Positions 15,555 to 25,304 of a DNA stretch of 64,000 nucleotides are shown here, one piece after another. A program made the translations under genes and the position numbers. A model generated the notes under the pieces. The model saw only the letters and a program-made list of their open reading frames with translations, had not been told where the DNA came from and did not search any database. This DNA comes from Thermomonas flagellata (GTDB lineage Bacteria > Pseudomonadota > Gammaproteobacteria > Xanthomonadales > Xanthomonadaceae), in the NCBI RefSeq assembly GCF_022419185.1, contig NZ_JAJOZK010000002.1, positions 228,884-292,883 of the forward strand, given 5' to 3'. Within the stretch, counting starts at the first letter, position 1. Every line of letters begins with the position of its first letter.

Positions 15555-16697
15555 TCATGCCTGGGGGCCAAAGATGGCATCCAGCGCCGCCGCCACGGCC
15601 TGCGGCACCGGCTGTTTGGGCGGGAGCTGCGCGGGCTGCTCGAGCGTGGTGGAGAGGTGTCGCGTCTCGCCCTCGGCTGGGTCGCCGTACATCGCATCAA
15701 GCTGCTTGACATAAGCCGCCAGGCGGCTGAGTGCCGCGTTGCGCAGGTCGCTCTTGCCTTCCGGGCGCAGGGCATCGAGGAAGGCGTTCGACAGCGCCCG
15801 CGGCTGGCTGCGTCCCGTTTCGAGGTAGAGCGCATCGGCCCAGGCGTAGGGCGCGGTGCTGCCCTTCTTCGCGCCGGGGCTCTGGCGCAGGATGCTGTCG
15901 ATCAGGGCCTCCAGCACGCGCCGGGCGGTGCTGCCATCCTGGGCGCGCCAGTCCCTCGCCTCGCAGCCGGTGAGGTTGGAAACCAGCAGCGGTACATCCA
16001 CGGCCACGTAGCCGTAGTACAGGCCGGCGCCCAGTTCAGCTTGGTTGGCGTGCGCCGCGCCAGTTTCATCTTCGCGGTTGAGGTCGTCCACCACCGTGAA
16101 ATAGTCCATCTCGGTGTTGGCGGTGTGCACAGTGAAGGCATGCGCGACATGCACCGGGGCATCGACGCGGGCGAGCAGGTCGGAGGTGACCATGCGGCCG
16201 AAGAGTGCGGCGGTCAGGCCCGCGGCCGACTTGCTCATCGCCTTCAGGTTGTCTTTTTCCTCCTTGGATTTCAGCCGCTCCTCCAGCGCTTTCTTTGGGT
16301 CACCCGCCTGGCTGGCCTCGCGCAGCAGTTGCACGAAGTAGTCGGCTTCACGCAGCCCAAAGAGCACCGGCTGGTTCAGATCGCCACCTTCCTTGACGCC
16401 GCCGTCGATCACGGCTTTGGCCAGCGGCTCGATCAGGCTCTTGGCCAGGTCTTCTGGCACGCCGGCCGCGACGGCGCGCGGCAGCACAGTTCGGGTAAAG
16501 AAGGCGCGGGTGCGCTGCCCGTCAGGGAGTTCGGGCAGCCGGGGGGCGAGGTCCTCGCGCCAGTGCCGCTTCAGGCACTGCGAGGAGACGCGCAGCCGCA
16601 CGGCGTTGCCGAAGGGAATGCGCTTGGCCAATCCTGCGTCATCGCGGTTCAGCAGGCTGGCGGGGTAGGCGGTGAGGGTGTGGATCTGCAGAAACAT
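15555..16697 (-). CDS. cas7e: Cas7e (CasC), Cascade backbone subunit
   Basis: A 380-residue Cas7 of the I-E type; six copies coat the crRNA spacer in Cascade. Recognised from FLQIHTLTAYPASLLNRDDAGLAKRIPFG, the RVSSQCLKRHWR segment and the conserved ALFGRM and VAHAFTVH stretches. The product is close to the family length (E. coli 363 aa). The ATG at 16697 fits the family start; cse2 ends 22 bases before it. Confidence 0.95.
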   Translation of the reverse strand: MFLQIHTLTAYPASLLNRDDAGLAKRIPFGNAVRLRVSSQCLKRHWREDLAPRLPELPDGQRTRAFFTRTVLPRAVAAGVPEDLAKSLIEPLAKAVIDGGVKEGGDLNQPVLFGLREADYFVQLLREASQAGDPKKALEERLKSKEEKDNLKAMSKSAAGLTAALFGRMVTSDLLARVDAPVHVAHAFTVHTANTEMDYFTVVDDLNREDETGAAHANQAELGAGLYYGYVAVDVPLLVSNLTGCEARDWRAQDGSTARRVLEALIDSILRQSPGAKKGSTAPYAWADALYLETGRSQPRALSNAFLDALRPEGKSDLRNAALSRLAAYVKQLDAMYGDPAEGETRHLSTTLEQPAQLPPKQPVPQAVAAALDAIFGPQA

Positions 16698-16719
16698 CAG
16701 CGGCTCCTTGCGGTGAGGA

Positions 16720-17238
16720 TCAGTCGTTCTTGGGCAGATGGCGGTAGAAGGCCTGGGCGATGCGGCGATGCACGGCTTCGCGCTTGTCGGCGTCGGTGGT
16801 GAGCAGGAAGCGGGCGGCCTCGGTGAGGTCGAAGCGCTCGCCCTTGGCGGCGAGGAAGCGCACGGCGGCCATGAACAGGTCTGGCCGCACGTCGTCGGGG
16901 GCGGAGAGCAGCCGTTCCAGCCGGCCTTCGGCAAAGCCGCTTTCGGCCAGCGCTTGGCCCCAGGGGCGCCCGGGTGTGTGGGCCTCCGCGCCCAGCGTGG
17001 CAAGGCTCCAGGCCAGCTGCATCCAGGCTTGGGTCGCAGCCTCGGCGGGAAGGTCGGCGTCGATCTGGCGCAGCCACAGGCGGTAGAAGGCCAGCGGCAG
17101 CGGCTGGCCCGGCGCCCAGCGGCGCAGCGCGGCGCGGTCGCCATTGGGATAGTGCTCGGCGCCGATGGCATGCGCCAGGCGGCCCACGGTGCTGGCGAGG
17201 GGCGATGCCTTGGGGGATGTGGGGGCGGGTTCGCTCAT
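16720..17238 (-). CDS. cse2: Cse2 / Cas11e (CasB), Cascade small subunit
   Basis: A 172-residue, mostly helical protein that forms the two-copy belly of I-E Cascade and stabilises the displaced DNA strand. Typical features are the GDRAALRRWAPGQPLPLAFYRLW segment and the TEAARFLLTTDADKREAVHRRIAQAFYR ending. Its ATG overlaps the cse1 stop by four bases. Confidence 0.92.
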   Translation of the reverse strand: MSEPAPTSPKASPLASTVGRLAHAIGAEHYPNGDRAALRRWAPGQPLPLAFYRLWLRQIDADLPAEAATQAWMQLAWSLATLGAEAHTPGRPWGQALAESGFAEGRLERLLSAPDDVRPDLFMAAVRFLAAKGERFDLTEAARFLLTTDADKREAVHRRIAQAFYRHLPKND

Positions 17239-18836
17239 ACCGTTTGCTCCTCGGGTTCGGGGGTTTCGGTGGCGGCGCGCCCCGGCAGGGGCAGGCCGGC
17301 CTTGTGCAACATGCCGCGCCAGGCGCTCTGCGCCTGCGTCAGCGCCCGCCAGCGCCGGTTGGACGGCAGCGGCAGACGGGCGGCGGCCGCATCGAGCAGG
17401 GCCTGGCCGGCATCGACGAGGCGCTGCTGCCAGTCATGGCGCACCGCCTCATGGGCCTCGTCGGCGCCGCGCCAGAGGGTGGGGAAGTAGTGCGGTTCCC
17501 AGGTCTTTGCAAAGCCGGCGCGTGCCGCCTTGATCCATGTCTCGACGCGCTCGAAATCCGCTTTGTCCGGCCCGCCCTCGCTCAAGACCGTCAGCGCCGT
17601 GGCCAGGGCCCGTTGCACGTCCTTGGCATCGCCCAGCAGCTGCTGCCCGAGTTTCCCCAGCGTCTCCCGGTTCGCCTTTTGCAGCAGGGCGCGGCGGGCT
17701 TTGGCGGGAACGGGGATCTGGGCGCGGTGAAAGCCTTCCGTGGTGCCCTGCCCGCGCACCAGGCAGGACGCCACGAACCAGCCATCGCCCTCACCTGCCG
17801 GTGGCCGTTGCAGCGGGGTGAGCTCGAAGCCCTGTTCGAACAGCAGGTCGGTTAGGCGCTGGGGGGTGAATCCGTCATCGGAAAGGGTGAGGGCGGATCG
17901 ACCTTTCTTTTTGTCGCCGACGTTGATGGCGGTCCAGGGGTCGCCGATGTCGCCGTTCTCGGCCGTCTTGGGGCCGATCTGCCGCGCCTCGCTGGTGGCC
18001 CCCAGTGCCATCAACCCGCCCTCTGCACGCGGCCACAGGCGGATCGGGCGGGCGGCTTCGATGAACCAGGGTTCGAGCTGATCGAGGCTAAGGTGGTGCT
18101 GCTTGCGGTTCCAGTGGGTCAGCCAGGTGAGCACGATGCCGCGCTGCGGATAGCGCGACTCGCGGCAGACTGGCTCGCGAAGGCGGGCGAGCGCCCGGGT
18201 TTCGTCGGCGAATCGGGCCGAGGGGTGGAGGTCGCGCACCCAGGCGGCGATGCTGCGGCTGGCAAATCCGCCGTTCATGCGCACGATGCCGTAGTTGCCC
18301 TTGCCGAGAAAACCACTGGTGGTCTGCAACACCACCAACGCGAAAATCCAGGCCTCCACCGAATCCGCCGTGACGCGCGCCATCTTGACGTCGTGGTTCT
18401 TGGCGGTGACGAGCACGTCCAACTCATCCGGCGAGCTGGCCTTGGGGTCGAACACGGTCTGCCCGCGGCTGGTTTTCACCCCGTAATCTGCCGCCTCGGC
18501 CTCCCAGCTTTTCCACGGGTGCTGCATGAAGGCCGGCTTGGTTACGTCCTCCACCACCAGCTGCCAGGCCTCGGGAATACCGTCGGACAGATCGAGCAGT
18601 CCCTCGCGCCAGTAGGCCGCGTCGGTGGGCAGGGCGTTGGTGGGGCGTCGCGCCTGGATGCTGGCGGCCAGCTGCACCAGGAACACATGCCAGGGGTCGG
18701 CCTGATGGGCGCGCAGCCCGGTGTAGCCCTCGATCTGGCCGGCGCTCAGCGCAGCCAATAACTCGGGCAAATTCAGGCGCTGCGATCCCTGCGCGGTGCG
18801 CACGCCGATCAAGGGGTCATTGAGCAAGTCGTGCAT
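17235..18836 (-). CDS. cse1: Cse1 / Cas8e (CasA), Cascade large subunit
   Basis: A 533-residue PAM-reading large subunit. It opens with the standard MHDLLNDPLIGVRT, in which the frame-defining ATG is at 18836; the frame continues upstream but only as a shadow of cas3. Downstream it has GLLDLSDGIPEAW, AFMQHPW and GFLGKGNYGIVRMNGGFASR. These are the conserved loop L1 region and the segment that contacts DNA in E. coli CasA. A C-terminal four-helix bundle follows. It overlaps cas3 by 20 bases and cse2 by four. Confidence 0.95.
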   Translation of the reverse strand: MHDLLNDPLIGVRTAQGSQRLNLPELLAALSAGQIEGYTGLRAHQADPWHVFLVQLAASIQARRPTNALPTDAAYWREGLLDLSDGIPEAWQLVVEDVTKPAFMQHPWKSWEAEAADYGVKTSRGQTVFDPKASSPDELDVLVTAKNHDVKMARVTADSVEAWIFALVVLQTTSGFLGKGNYGIVRMNGGFASRSIAAWVRDLHPSARFADETRALARLREPVCRESRYPQRGIVLTWLTHWNRKQHHLSLDQLEPWFIEAARPIRLWPRAEGGLMALGATSEARQIGPKTAENGDIGDPWTAINVGDKKKGRSALTLSDDGFTPQRLTDLLFEQGFELTPLQRPPAGEGDGWFVASCLVRGQGTTEGFHRAQIPVPAKARRALLQKANRETLGKLGQQLLGDAKDVQRALATALTVLSEGGPDKADFERVETWIKAARAGFAKTWEPHYFPTLWRGADEAHEAVRHDWQQRLVDAGQALLDAAAARLPLPSNRRWRALTQAQSAWRGMLHKAGLPLPGRAATETPEPEEQTV

Positions 18837-21384
18837 CGTTTTTCTCCAGGCCGAGGCGGGTATAGCGGAAGGCCGTCTCACCGATTGAGAACGAGAAGCC
18901 CGCAGCCTCCTGTCGTCCCTGCACTTGCTCGGGCACGTTGCGCTCGCCAAGCCAATGCGCGGGGATCGAGATGCGCGAGATCATCGCGCCAAGGGGCGAA
19001 CGCATCGGCGCGGCCAACGGGATGTCGAAGGTCGGTCGGCCAAGGCGGGTGAGCACGCGTTCGCCTTTGTCGGCGTAGTGCAGGTCGCCGAACGGCCGGT
19101 CGTCGACGACCGAGCGCAGCGCCTGGCGGATTTCGCTGAGTTCTTTGCCTTCGATGGCCGCGCCGTGCGCCGGCCAAGGTTCGGGCAACCGGGCGAAGCA
19201 CTCCGGATGGGTGGCGGCTTCGATGCGCGCGCGGGCCTGGGCCGGGAGCCGCAAGACGGGATCTGCGGCCAGCGATTGCCAGGTCAGCGCGAGGACGCGC
19301 CCGTCCGGGTAGACGCTGCCCAGCCCGGCCGGGCCGCACAGCAACCCATCGCGGGTAAGGAGGGCGTCGAGGTCGCGGTCGGGCACGCGCACCAGCACCC
19401 GCGGCGTCTCGAAGCCCTTGGGGCGCTCGGCACGGGTGTGCCGGTGCAGGCGGCCGATGCGCTGAATCAGCACGTCCATCGGCGCCAAGTCGGTGATCAG
19501 CCAGTCGGCATCGATGTCCAGGCTCTGCTCCAGGGTCTGCGTGCCGACGAGCAGGCGAGGGCCGGCGGGGGAACCTTTGCCCAGCTGTGCCGTCACGGCC
19601 GCATCGAGCCGTTCGCGGTCTTCGCGCGCGAAGCGGCCGTGATGCGGACAGCGCACGCCATCGAGGCCGAACAGGGCGGGTAGCAGCTCGGGGTGATGTT
19701 GCTCCAGATACGCCTCGACGCCGCGGAACAACGCATTGGCCCGCGCCACGGTGTTGCACACCACCAGCACCCGCGCGCCGGCTTGCAGCGCCGCGGCCAG
19801 ATCCGGCAATAGCGCGTCGTCGTGCGTCAATGTCGGCGATGTCGTCACCTCGATACGGCGCTCGCGCGGGGCGGGCATCGGCCAGGCGCCTTGCCGCGCG
19901 GACAGCAAGGGATAGGGTCGTTGCACGGCCTGGGCAAACGGCACCGGGTCGCGTTCGAAATACGCCGCGGCAGCGGATTCGCCGAGGGTCGCCGACAGCA
20001 GCAGCGCCCAGCCGCCGCGGGCGAGATGCCCGCGCAACAGCGCGCGCAGCACCTCGCGCATGTAGGGGTCGGAAGCATGGACTTCATCGACCACCAGCAG
20101 ATGCCGATCCAAGCAGACCGAGCGCAGCAGGCTGTGCTTGACCTGCAGGGCCGACAGCAGCGCCTGGTCGATGGTGCCGACCGCGATCGGCGCGGCGAGG
20201 AAGCGCTTGGGCCGCTCGGCCGACCACAGGCGCTCGCGGCGCTGATCGGCCGCGCTGTCGTCCCACAGCGTGCCCTGCGGGTCGGTCAGCATCGTGCCGA
20301 CCGCCTGTCCGTCCACCTGGACATAACCAGGGGCGGCCAGCAGCACCGGTCCAGGACGGTCGTCACCGTCGAAAGCGGAGTGCACGGCCGCGAGTACCCG
20401 GCCATACAGCTCGCGCGCCGCTACGCGCGTGGGCAAGGCGAAGTACAGCCCATCGACCTTTCCTTGCGCGTACAGACGGAAGAACCAGGCCAATGCCGCT
20501 TCGGTCTTGCCCGAGCCGGTGTCGGACTCGGCCAGCAGCAGCCGGGTGTCCTCATCGGGGGCGATCTCCCCGGCCAGCGCGGCTTGCAACGGCGTGGGGC
20601 AGAACTTGAACGTGTCTTTGAACGGCTTGGGCTGGCGATGCGGCGGAGGCGACAGCCCGATGCTGCGCAAGGCCCGCCGCGCTGCCGCCCGAGCCAGCGC
20701 CATGCGGTCTTCGGTCGGGCTGGCCCGATAGGGGAAGAACTGCGTGTCCGAGCCGATCCAGTCGGCCAGCATCACCAGCCCGGCAAAACGCTGTTGCAGC
20801 GCAGCAGTGGCGTCGATCGGCGGAATGTCGGGGTCGAAAGCCGCAGGAAACACGTTGCGTGCGGCCGCTGCCAGGGCATCGAGCGCCGCCAGCGGGTCGT
20901 AGCCAGAAGCAGCGGTCCACCAGCGCCTGGCCGAGCGGTCGATGCCAGCACCGCGATAGTCGTTTTTCGATACCGGGCGGCCGTGATGGGAGACGCTGGC
21001 CAGCAGCACTTGCAGCGCCTGTTCCTCGTCGCCGAACCAGCCGGCAATATCGGTCAGCAGCGCGGTCCATCCGGGCGGCCGGAGGTCTTGCAGGTCGAAC
21101 AGCAGGGCCGCGGCTTCAAGCACATGCCCCGCGGTGTCGCGCGGGGCTGGATCGATCTTGGCCTGGAAGCCGCGGTTGCACTTGCCGAAGTCATGCAGGA
21201 AAGCGACGACGGCAAGGCGGTCACACTGGGTGGGGCTGAGGGTTCCGAGCCGTGCGATCAGTGGCAGATCGCACAGATGGCGGAATGTGACGGCGACATC
21301 CAGGCAATGGTCGGCCAGCGGGTGACGATCACCGCCGGCTGGACGGAATTTTCCCCAGGGCGGCTGCGGCTTCATGGCATCCAT
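18817..21384 (-). CDS. cas3: Cas3, CRISPR helicase-nuclease
   Basis: An 855-residue protein recruited by Cascade to unwind and degrade target DNA. The N-terminal HD nuclease contains H26 and the HD pair H64-D65 (FLHDFGK). The helicase part has Walker A SDTGSGKT near residue 295, a DEVH box (VVDEVHASDPYM) near 430, SAT, and motif VI (QRIGRLHRH). The start at 21384 is preferred over upstream codons because an AAAGGGGGTG ribosome site precedes it. It is the first gene of the eight-gene cas operon. Confidence 0.95.
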   Translation of the reverse strand: MDAMKPQPPWGKFRPAGGDRHPLADHCLDVAVTFRHLCDLPLIARLGTLSPTQCDRLAVVAFLHDFGKCNRGFQAKIDPAPRDTAGHVLEAAALLFDLQDLRPPGWTALLTDIAGWFGDEEQALQVLLASVSHHGRPVSKNDYRGAGIDRSARRWWTAASGYDPLAALDALAAAARNVFPAAFDPDIPPIDATAALQQRFAGLVMLADWIGSDTQFFPYRASPTEDRMALARAAARRALRSIGLSPPPHRQPKPFKDTFKFCPTPLQAALAGEIAPDEDTRLLLAESDTGSGKTEAALAWFFRLYAQGKVDGLYFALPTRVAARELYGRVLAAVHSAFDGDDRPGPVLLAAPGYVQVDGQAVGTMLTDPQGTLWDDSAADQRRERLWSAERPKRFLAAPIAVGTIDQALLSALQVKHSLLRSVCLDRHLLVVDEVHASDPYMREVLRALLRGHLARGGWALLLSATLGESAAAAYFERDPVPFAQAVQRPYPLLSARQGAWPMPAPRERRIEVTTSPTLTHDDALLPDLAAALQAGARVLVVCNTVARANALFRGVEAYLEQHHPELLPALFGLDGVRCPHHGRFAREDRERLDAAVTAQLGKGSPAGPRLLVGTQTLEQSLDIDADWLITDLAPMDVLIQRIGRLHRHTRAERPKGFETPRVLVRVPDRDLDALLTRDGLLCGPAGLGSVYPDGRVLALTWQSLAADPVLRLPAQARARIEAATHPECFARLPEPWPAHGAAIEGKELSEIRQALRSVVDDRPFGDLHYADKGERVLTRLGRPTFDIPLAAPMRSPLGAMISRISIPAHWLGERNVPEQVQGRQEAAGFSFSIGETAFRYTRLGLEKNDARLAQ

Positions 21385-21444
21385 GCAATACACCCCCTTT
21401 GGGTGGCCGCGTGAGGCGATTATTCCTTGATCGCAGCGCTCACG

Positions 21445-21463
21445 GATACCAAGCAACGGTATC
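21445..21463. promoter_or_regulatory. Inverted repeat upstream of the cas operon
   Basis: GATACC (21445-21450) and GGTATC (21458-21463) form a perfect dyad with a 7-base centre. It lies about 60 bases before the cas3 start, in an AT-rich gap of ~115 bases that must hold the cas promoter. An operator for a dimeric repressor or activator is a reasonable inference; no regulator gene is in the locus. Confidence 0.4.
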
Positions 21464-21500
21464 AGAACTGTGGTCTGAAGGATGACCCTGAAGCCTGCCG

Positions 21501-21881
21501 CTATCCCCTAGGCAGCGGATTCTTCTCGCTTTCCGCCACGCCGATCCAGTCGTCCGGCGTCAGCACCGGCAGGCCGTGGGCGCGGCGGGCCTTGTCGCAC
21601 TGCGGGCTGGGCTGGCCGAATTCCCAAGAGGCGGGCACTTCGCGGCAGACCGAGGGGCGGTGGGGATGGATGGTGCAGCGCGCGTGGCGGCCGATGTCGG
21701 CGTCCAGCGCCACGCAGCGGATCGGCGGGGCGTAGGTGCCACGCATGCACAGGCGGTGGGCGTCCACGCGTTCGGTGAGCGCGGCCGGCACCCCGCCCGG
21801 GGTCACCGCGTCCGATTCCATCCAATGGAAGGCGACGCGGTATTGGGTGCAGCAGGCGCCGCAGGTCAGGCAGGGATGCAT
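21501..21881 (-). CDS. YkgJ-family cysteine-cluster protein
   Basis: A 126-residue protein with the UPF0153/YkgJ metal-binding pattern: CLTCGACC at residues 4-11, a central CVALD, then CTIHPHRPSVCREVP, and a late CDKARRAHG. The clustered cysteines probably bind zinc or an iron-sulfur centre. The biochemical role is not established for the family. The ATG at 21881 puts the first cysteine cluster next to the N-terminus, as in relatives. It lies between the cas operon and oleC, divergent from oleC with 98 bases between. Confidence 0.85.
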   Translation of the reverse strand: MHPCLTCGACCTQYRVAFHWMESDAVTPGGVPAALTERVDAHRLCMRGTYAPPIRCVALDADIGRHARCTIHPHRPSVCREVPASWEFGQPSPQCDKARRAHGLPVLTPDDWIGVAESEKNPLPRG

Positions 21882-21967
21882 GCGCGGGCGATGCGCGGCG
21901 GGCGGGGCGGTGATTGTTCGCCGCGGGATGCCGCCGCGCAAGCCGCGGGCGTGGGCGCGCGAGCGGC

Positions 21968-21979
21968 GATAATGCCGGC
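21968..21979 (+). promoter_or_regulatory. GATAAT -10-like element immediately before oleC
   Basis: GATAAT (21968-21973) sits six bases before the oleC ATG, the same spacing as TACAAT before oleB and ubiJ. It suggests a start-codon-proximal promoter, and shows that oleC-oleD could be transcribed independently now that the CRISPR-Cas locus separates them from oleB. Confidence 0.4.
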
Positions 21980-23635
21980 ATGAGCGAACCCTGCAACATC
22001 GCCGCGGCGCTGCCGCGGCTGGCGCGCGAGCGCCCGGACCAGGTGGCGATGCGCTGCCCCGGCGCCGGCGGCCGCTACGATCTGGCGCTGACCTATGCCG
22101 AGCTCGATGCGCGCAGCGATGCGATCGCCGCCGGCCTGGCGCGGCGCGGGATCGTGCGCGGCACCCGCACGGTGGTGATGGTGCGGCCCACCCCGGAGTT
22201 CTTCCTGCTGATGTTCGCGCTGTTCAAGGCCGGCGCGGTGCCGGTGCTGGTGGATCCCGGGATCGACAAGCGCGCGCTCAAGCAGTGCCTGGACGAGGCA
22301 CGGCCGCAGGCGTTCATCGGCATCCCGCTGGCGCTGCTGGCCAAGACGCTGCTCGGCTGGGCGCGCGCGGCGCGGGTGCGCATCAGCACCGGGCGCTGGC
22401 CGCTGCTGGCGGATGCGACCCTGGCCCGGGTCGAGGCCGAGGGCGCCGGCGCCGGGCCGCAGCTGGCCGCGACCGACGGCGAGGAGGTTGCGGCGATCGT
22501 GTTCACCAGCGGCAGCACCGGCGTGCCCAAGGGCGTGGTGTACCGGCACCGCCACTTCGTGGCGCAGATCGCCATGCTGCGCGAGGCGTTCGGGATCGCG
22601 CCGGGCGGGGTGGATTTCCCCACCTTCCCGCCGTTCGCGCTGTTCGATCCGGCGCTCGGCCTGACCAGCATCATCCCGGACATGGACCCCACGCGCCCGG
22701 CGCGCGCCGACCCGCGCAAGCTGCACGCGGCGATCGCGCGCTTCGGCGCCGACCAGCTGTTCGGCTCGCCGGCCCTGATGCGCGTGCTCGCCGACCATGG
22801 CCAGCCGCTGCCGACCCTGCGCCGGGTCACCAGCGCCGGTGCGCCGGTGCCGCCGGACGTGGTGGAGCGGATGCTGGCCCTGCTGCCGGAGCAGGCGCAG
22901 TTCTGGACGCCCTACGGCGCCACCGAATGCCTGCCGGTGGCGGTGATCGAGGGCCGCGAGCTGCTGACCCTGCGCGCCCGCACCGAGCATGGCGCCGGCA
23001 CCTGCGTCGGGCGCCCGGTGGCGGGCAATACGGTGCGCATCATCCGCATCGACGACGGCGCGATCCCCGACTGGCACGATGGCCTGCAGGTCGCGCCGGG
23101 GCAGGTGGGCGAGATCACGGTCGCCGGCCCCAGCGCCACCGATGCCTACTTCAACCGCGACGCGCAGACCGCGCTCGCCAAGATCCGCGAGGCCCTGCCC
23201 GGCGGCGGCGAGCGCATCGTGCACCGCATGGGCGACCTCGGCTGGTTCGACGCCGAGGGCCGGCTGTGGTTCTGCGGGCGCAAGTCGCAGCGGGTGGTGG
23301 TGGACGCGCACACCATCCTGTGCACCGAGCAGGTGGAGCCAGTGTTCAACAGCCATCCCGAGGTGGCGCGCAGCGCGCTGGTCGGGGTGGGGGCGAAGGG
23401 CGCGCAGGTGCCGGTGCTGTGCGTGGAGCTGGCGGAGGGCGTGCGGGCGGGCGCCTGGCCGCGGATCGCCGGGGAGTTGCGCCAGCGCGCCGACGGCTTC
23501 GTGCACACCGCCAAGATCGCGCACTTCCTGCACTATCCCAGGCCGTTCCCGGTGGACATCCGCCACAACGCCAAGATCGGCCGCGAAAAACTAGCGGCCT
23601 GGGCGGCGCGCCAGCTGCACAAGGAGATCGCATGA
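21980..23635 (+). CDS. oleC: OleC, beta-lactone synthetase (ANL superfamily)
   Basis: ATP-dependent enzyme that converts the 2-alkyl-3-hydroxyacid from OleD into a beta-lactone, with release of AMP. The 551-residue protein has the adenylate-forming P-loop [19 protein letters not shown], the YGATE motif ([13 protein letters not shown]) and the [19 protein letters not shown] hinge region; the last 100 residues form the mobile lid. The ATG at 21980 begins the family-like [15 protein letters not shown]. oleD overlaps its stop by ATGA. Confidence 0.96.
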   Translation: MSEPCNIAAALPRLARERPDQVAMRCPGAGGRYDLALTYAELDARSDAIAAGLARRGIVRGTRTVVMVRPTPEFFLLMFALFKAGAVPVLVDPGIDKRALKQCLDEARPQAFIGIPLALLAKTLLGWARAARVRISTGRWPLLADATLARVEAEGAGAGPQLAATDGEEVAAIVFTSGSTGVPKGVVYRHRHFVAQIAMLREAFGIAPGGVDFPTFPPFALFDPALGLTSIIPDMDPTRPARADPRKLHAAIARFGADQLFGSPALMRVLADHGQPLPTLRRVTSAGAPVPPDVVERMLALLPEQAQFWTPYGATECLPVAVIEGRELLTLRARTEHGAGTCVGRPVAGNTVRIIRIDDGAIPDWHDGLQVAPGQVGEITVAGPSATDAYFNRDAQTALAKIREALPGGGERIVHRMGDLGWFDAEGRLWFCGRKSQRVVVDAHTILCTEQVEPVFNSHPEVARSALVGVGAKGAQVPVLCVELAEGVRAGAWPRIAGELRQRADGFVHTAKIAHFLHYPRPFPVDIRHNAKIGREKLAAWAARQLHKEIA

Positions 23636-24630
23636 ACGTGTTGGTGACCGGCGGCGGTGGCTTCCTCGGCCAGGCGCTGTGCCGCGCGCTGCTGGCGCGC
23701 GGGGCGCGGGTGACCAGCGTCAGCCGCAGCCGCTATCCGGCGCTGGATGCACTCGGCGTGCAGCAGGTGCAGGCCGATCTGGCCGACCGCGAGGCGGTGC
23801 TGCGCGCATTTTCCGGCGGCTACGACGCGGTGCTGCACAACGCCGCCAAGGCCGGGGCCTGGGGCCCGCAGGCCGAGTACTTCCGCGCCAACGTGCTCGG
23901 CACCCGTCACGTGCTGGAGGCCTGCCGCATGCATGGCATCCGCCGGCTGGTCTACACCTCGACCCCGAGCGTGACCCACCGCGCCACCCGTCCGGTGGCC
24001 GGCGGCAGCGCCGACACGGTGCCCTACGGCGAGGACGTGAAGGCGCATTACGCCGCGACCAAGATCGTCGCCGAGCGCGAGGTGCTGGCGGCCAACGACG
24101 CGACGCTGGCCACCGTCGCCCTGCGCCCGCGCCTGATCTGGGGGCCGGGCGACAACCACATCCTGCCGCGGCTGGTCGCGCGCGCGCGCGCCGGGCGCCT
24201 GCGCCTGGTCGGCGACGGCAGCAACCTGATCGACTCGACCTACATCGACAACGCCGCGCAGGCGCATCTGGACGCCCTCGAGCATCTCGCGCCCGGTGCG
24301 GCCTGCGCCGGGCGCGCCTACTTCATCAGCAACGGCGATCCGCGCAGCCTGCGCGAGACGCTCAACGCGCTGTTGCGCGCGGCCGGTGCGCCGGAGGTGC
24401 AGGCCTCGCTCCCGTTCGGCGCCGCCTATGCGATCGGCGCGGTCTGCGAGGGCCTGTGGCGGGCGCTGCCGCTGCGCGGCGAGCCGCCGCTGACGCGCTT
24501 CCTGGCGGAGCAACTGGCCACCACCCACTGGTATTCGATGGCCCCGGCGCAGCGCGACTTCGGCTATGTGCCGCGGGTCGGGTTCGAGGAGGGGCTGCGC
24601 CGGCTGCAGGCGGCGTGGCAGGGCGGCTGA
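23632..24630 (+). CDS. oleD: OleD, NADPH-dependent 2-alkyl-3-ketoalkanoate reductase
   Basis: Reduces the OleA ketoacid to the 3-hydroxyacid used by OleC. The 332-residue extended-SDR protein has the TGGGGFLG nucleotide loop at residues 6-13, the catalytic serine/threonine in YTSTPSV and the YxxxK pair in [10 protein letters not shown]. It resembles 3-beta-hydroxysteroid dehydrogenases, as known OleD proteins do. It is translationally coupled to oleC. Confidence 0.95.
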   Translation: MNVLVTGGGGFLGQALCRALLARGARVTSVSRSRYPALDALGVQQVQADLADREAVLRAFSGGYDAVLHNAAKAGAWGPQAEYFRANVLGTRHVLEACRMHGIRRLVYTSTPSVTHRATRPVAGGSADTVPYGEDVKAHYAATKIVAEREVLAANDATLATVALRPRLIWGPGDNHILPRLVARARAGRLRLVGDGSNLIDSTYIDNAAQAHLDALEHLAPGAACAGRAYFISNGDPRSLRETLNALLRAAGAPEVQASLPFGAAYAIGAVCEGLWRALPLRGEPPLTRFLAEQLATTHWYSMAPAQRDFGYVPRVGFEEGLRRLQAAWQGG

Positions 24631-24653
24631 GCGCGGCGGCCGGCCACGCCGCC

Positions 24654-24665
24654 TACAATGGCGCG
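24654..24665 (+). promoter_or_regulatory. TACAAT -10-like element immediately before ubiJ
   Basis: TACAAT (24654-24659) is followed by six bases and the ubiJ ATG. The surrounding GCCTACAAT matches the block before oleB and arfB. Confidence 0.4.
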
Positions 24666-25304
24666 ATGACGCCGCTGCCCTTCGACTGGAAGCCACTCGC
24701 CGGGCGCGCGCTGGAGCGTGCGCTCAACCGCCTGCTGGCACTCGATCCGGACACCCGCGCCGCGCTGGCGGCGCTGGACGGGCGCCGGGTGTCGCTGCAG
24801 TTGGCGGCGCCGCCGCTGGCGCTGCAGATCCGGGTGGACGGCGCGGCGCTGCGGGTCGGCCCGCCGGATCCGGCGCAGGCCCCCGACCTCGGCGTGCGCG
24901 CCACCCTCGGCGCGCTGCTGCGCCAGCTGCCGCCGCTGCGCGAGGCCGGCGCCGCGCCGGTCGGGCAACTGCGGATCGAGGGCGATGCCGAGCTGGCGCG
25001 CCGCTTGCAGCAGCTGGCGCGCGGCTTCGATCCGGACTGGCAGCAGCCGTTCGTGCAGGTGTTCGGCGAAGTGCTGGGGGTGCAGGTGGCGGATGCGCTG
25101 GCGGCCGCGCTGCGCGGGGCTGGCCGCGCCGGGCGCGGACTGGCGCAGATGGGCGCCGAGTACCTGACCGAAGAGGGCCGCGACGTGGTCGGGCGCGCGG
25201 AGCTGGAGGCCTTCCACGACGACGTGGACGCGCTGCGCGACGATGTCGAGCGGCTGGCGGCGCGGATCGCGCGCCTGCGCCGCGCGCGGGGCCTGCCGGC
25301 ATGA
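24666..25304 (+). CDS. ubiJ: UbiJ, ubiquinone biosynthesis accessory factor (SCP2 domain)
   Basis: A 212-residue lipid-binding scaffold of the soluble ubiquinone-biosynthesis metabolon. The N-terminal ~110 residues form an SCP2-like sterol-carrier domain ([20 protein letters not shown]). The middle has the [16 protein letters not shown] helix, and the last 60 residues are a charged coiled coil ([23 protein letters not shown]). It is followed by ubiB with an ATGA overlap, the usual pairing in gammaproteobacteria. Ubiquinone genes ubiK (41244-41510) and this pair are the only ones in the window. Confidence 0.9.
   Translation: MTPLPFDWKPLAGRALERALNRLLALDPDTRAALAALDGRRVSLQLAAPPLALQIRVDGAALRVGPPDPAQAPDLGVRATLGALLRQLPPLREAGAAPVGQLRIEGDAELARRLQQLARGFDPDWQQPFVQVFGEVLGVQVADALAAALRGAGRAGRGLAQMGAEYLTEEGRDVVGRAELEAFHDDVDALRDDVERLAARIARLRRARGLPA

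Noticed and set aside
10622..21979. Insertion sequence or integrase carrying the CRISPR-Cas locus
   Set aside because: No transposase, integrase, tRNA gene or clear terminal repeats were seen at either edge.
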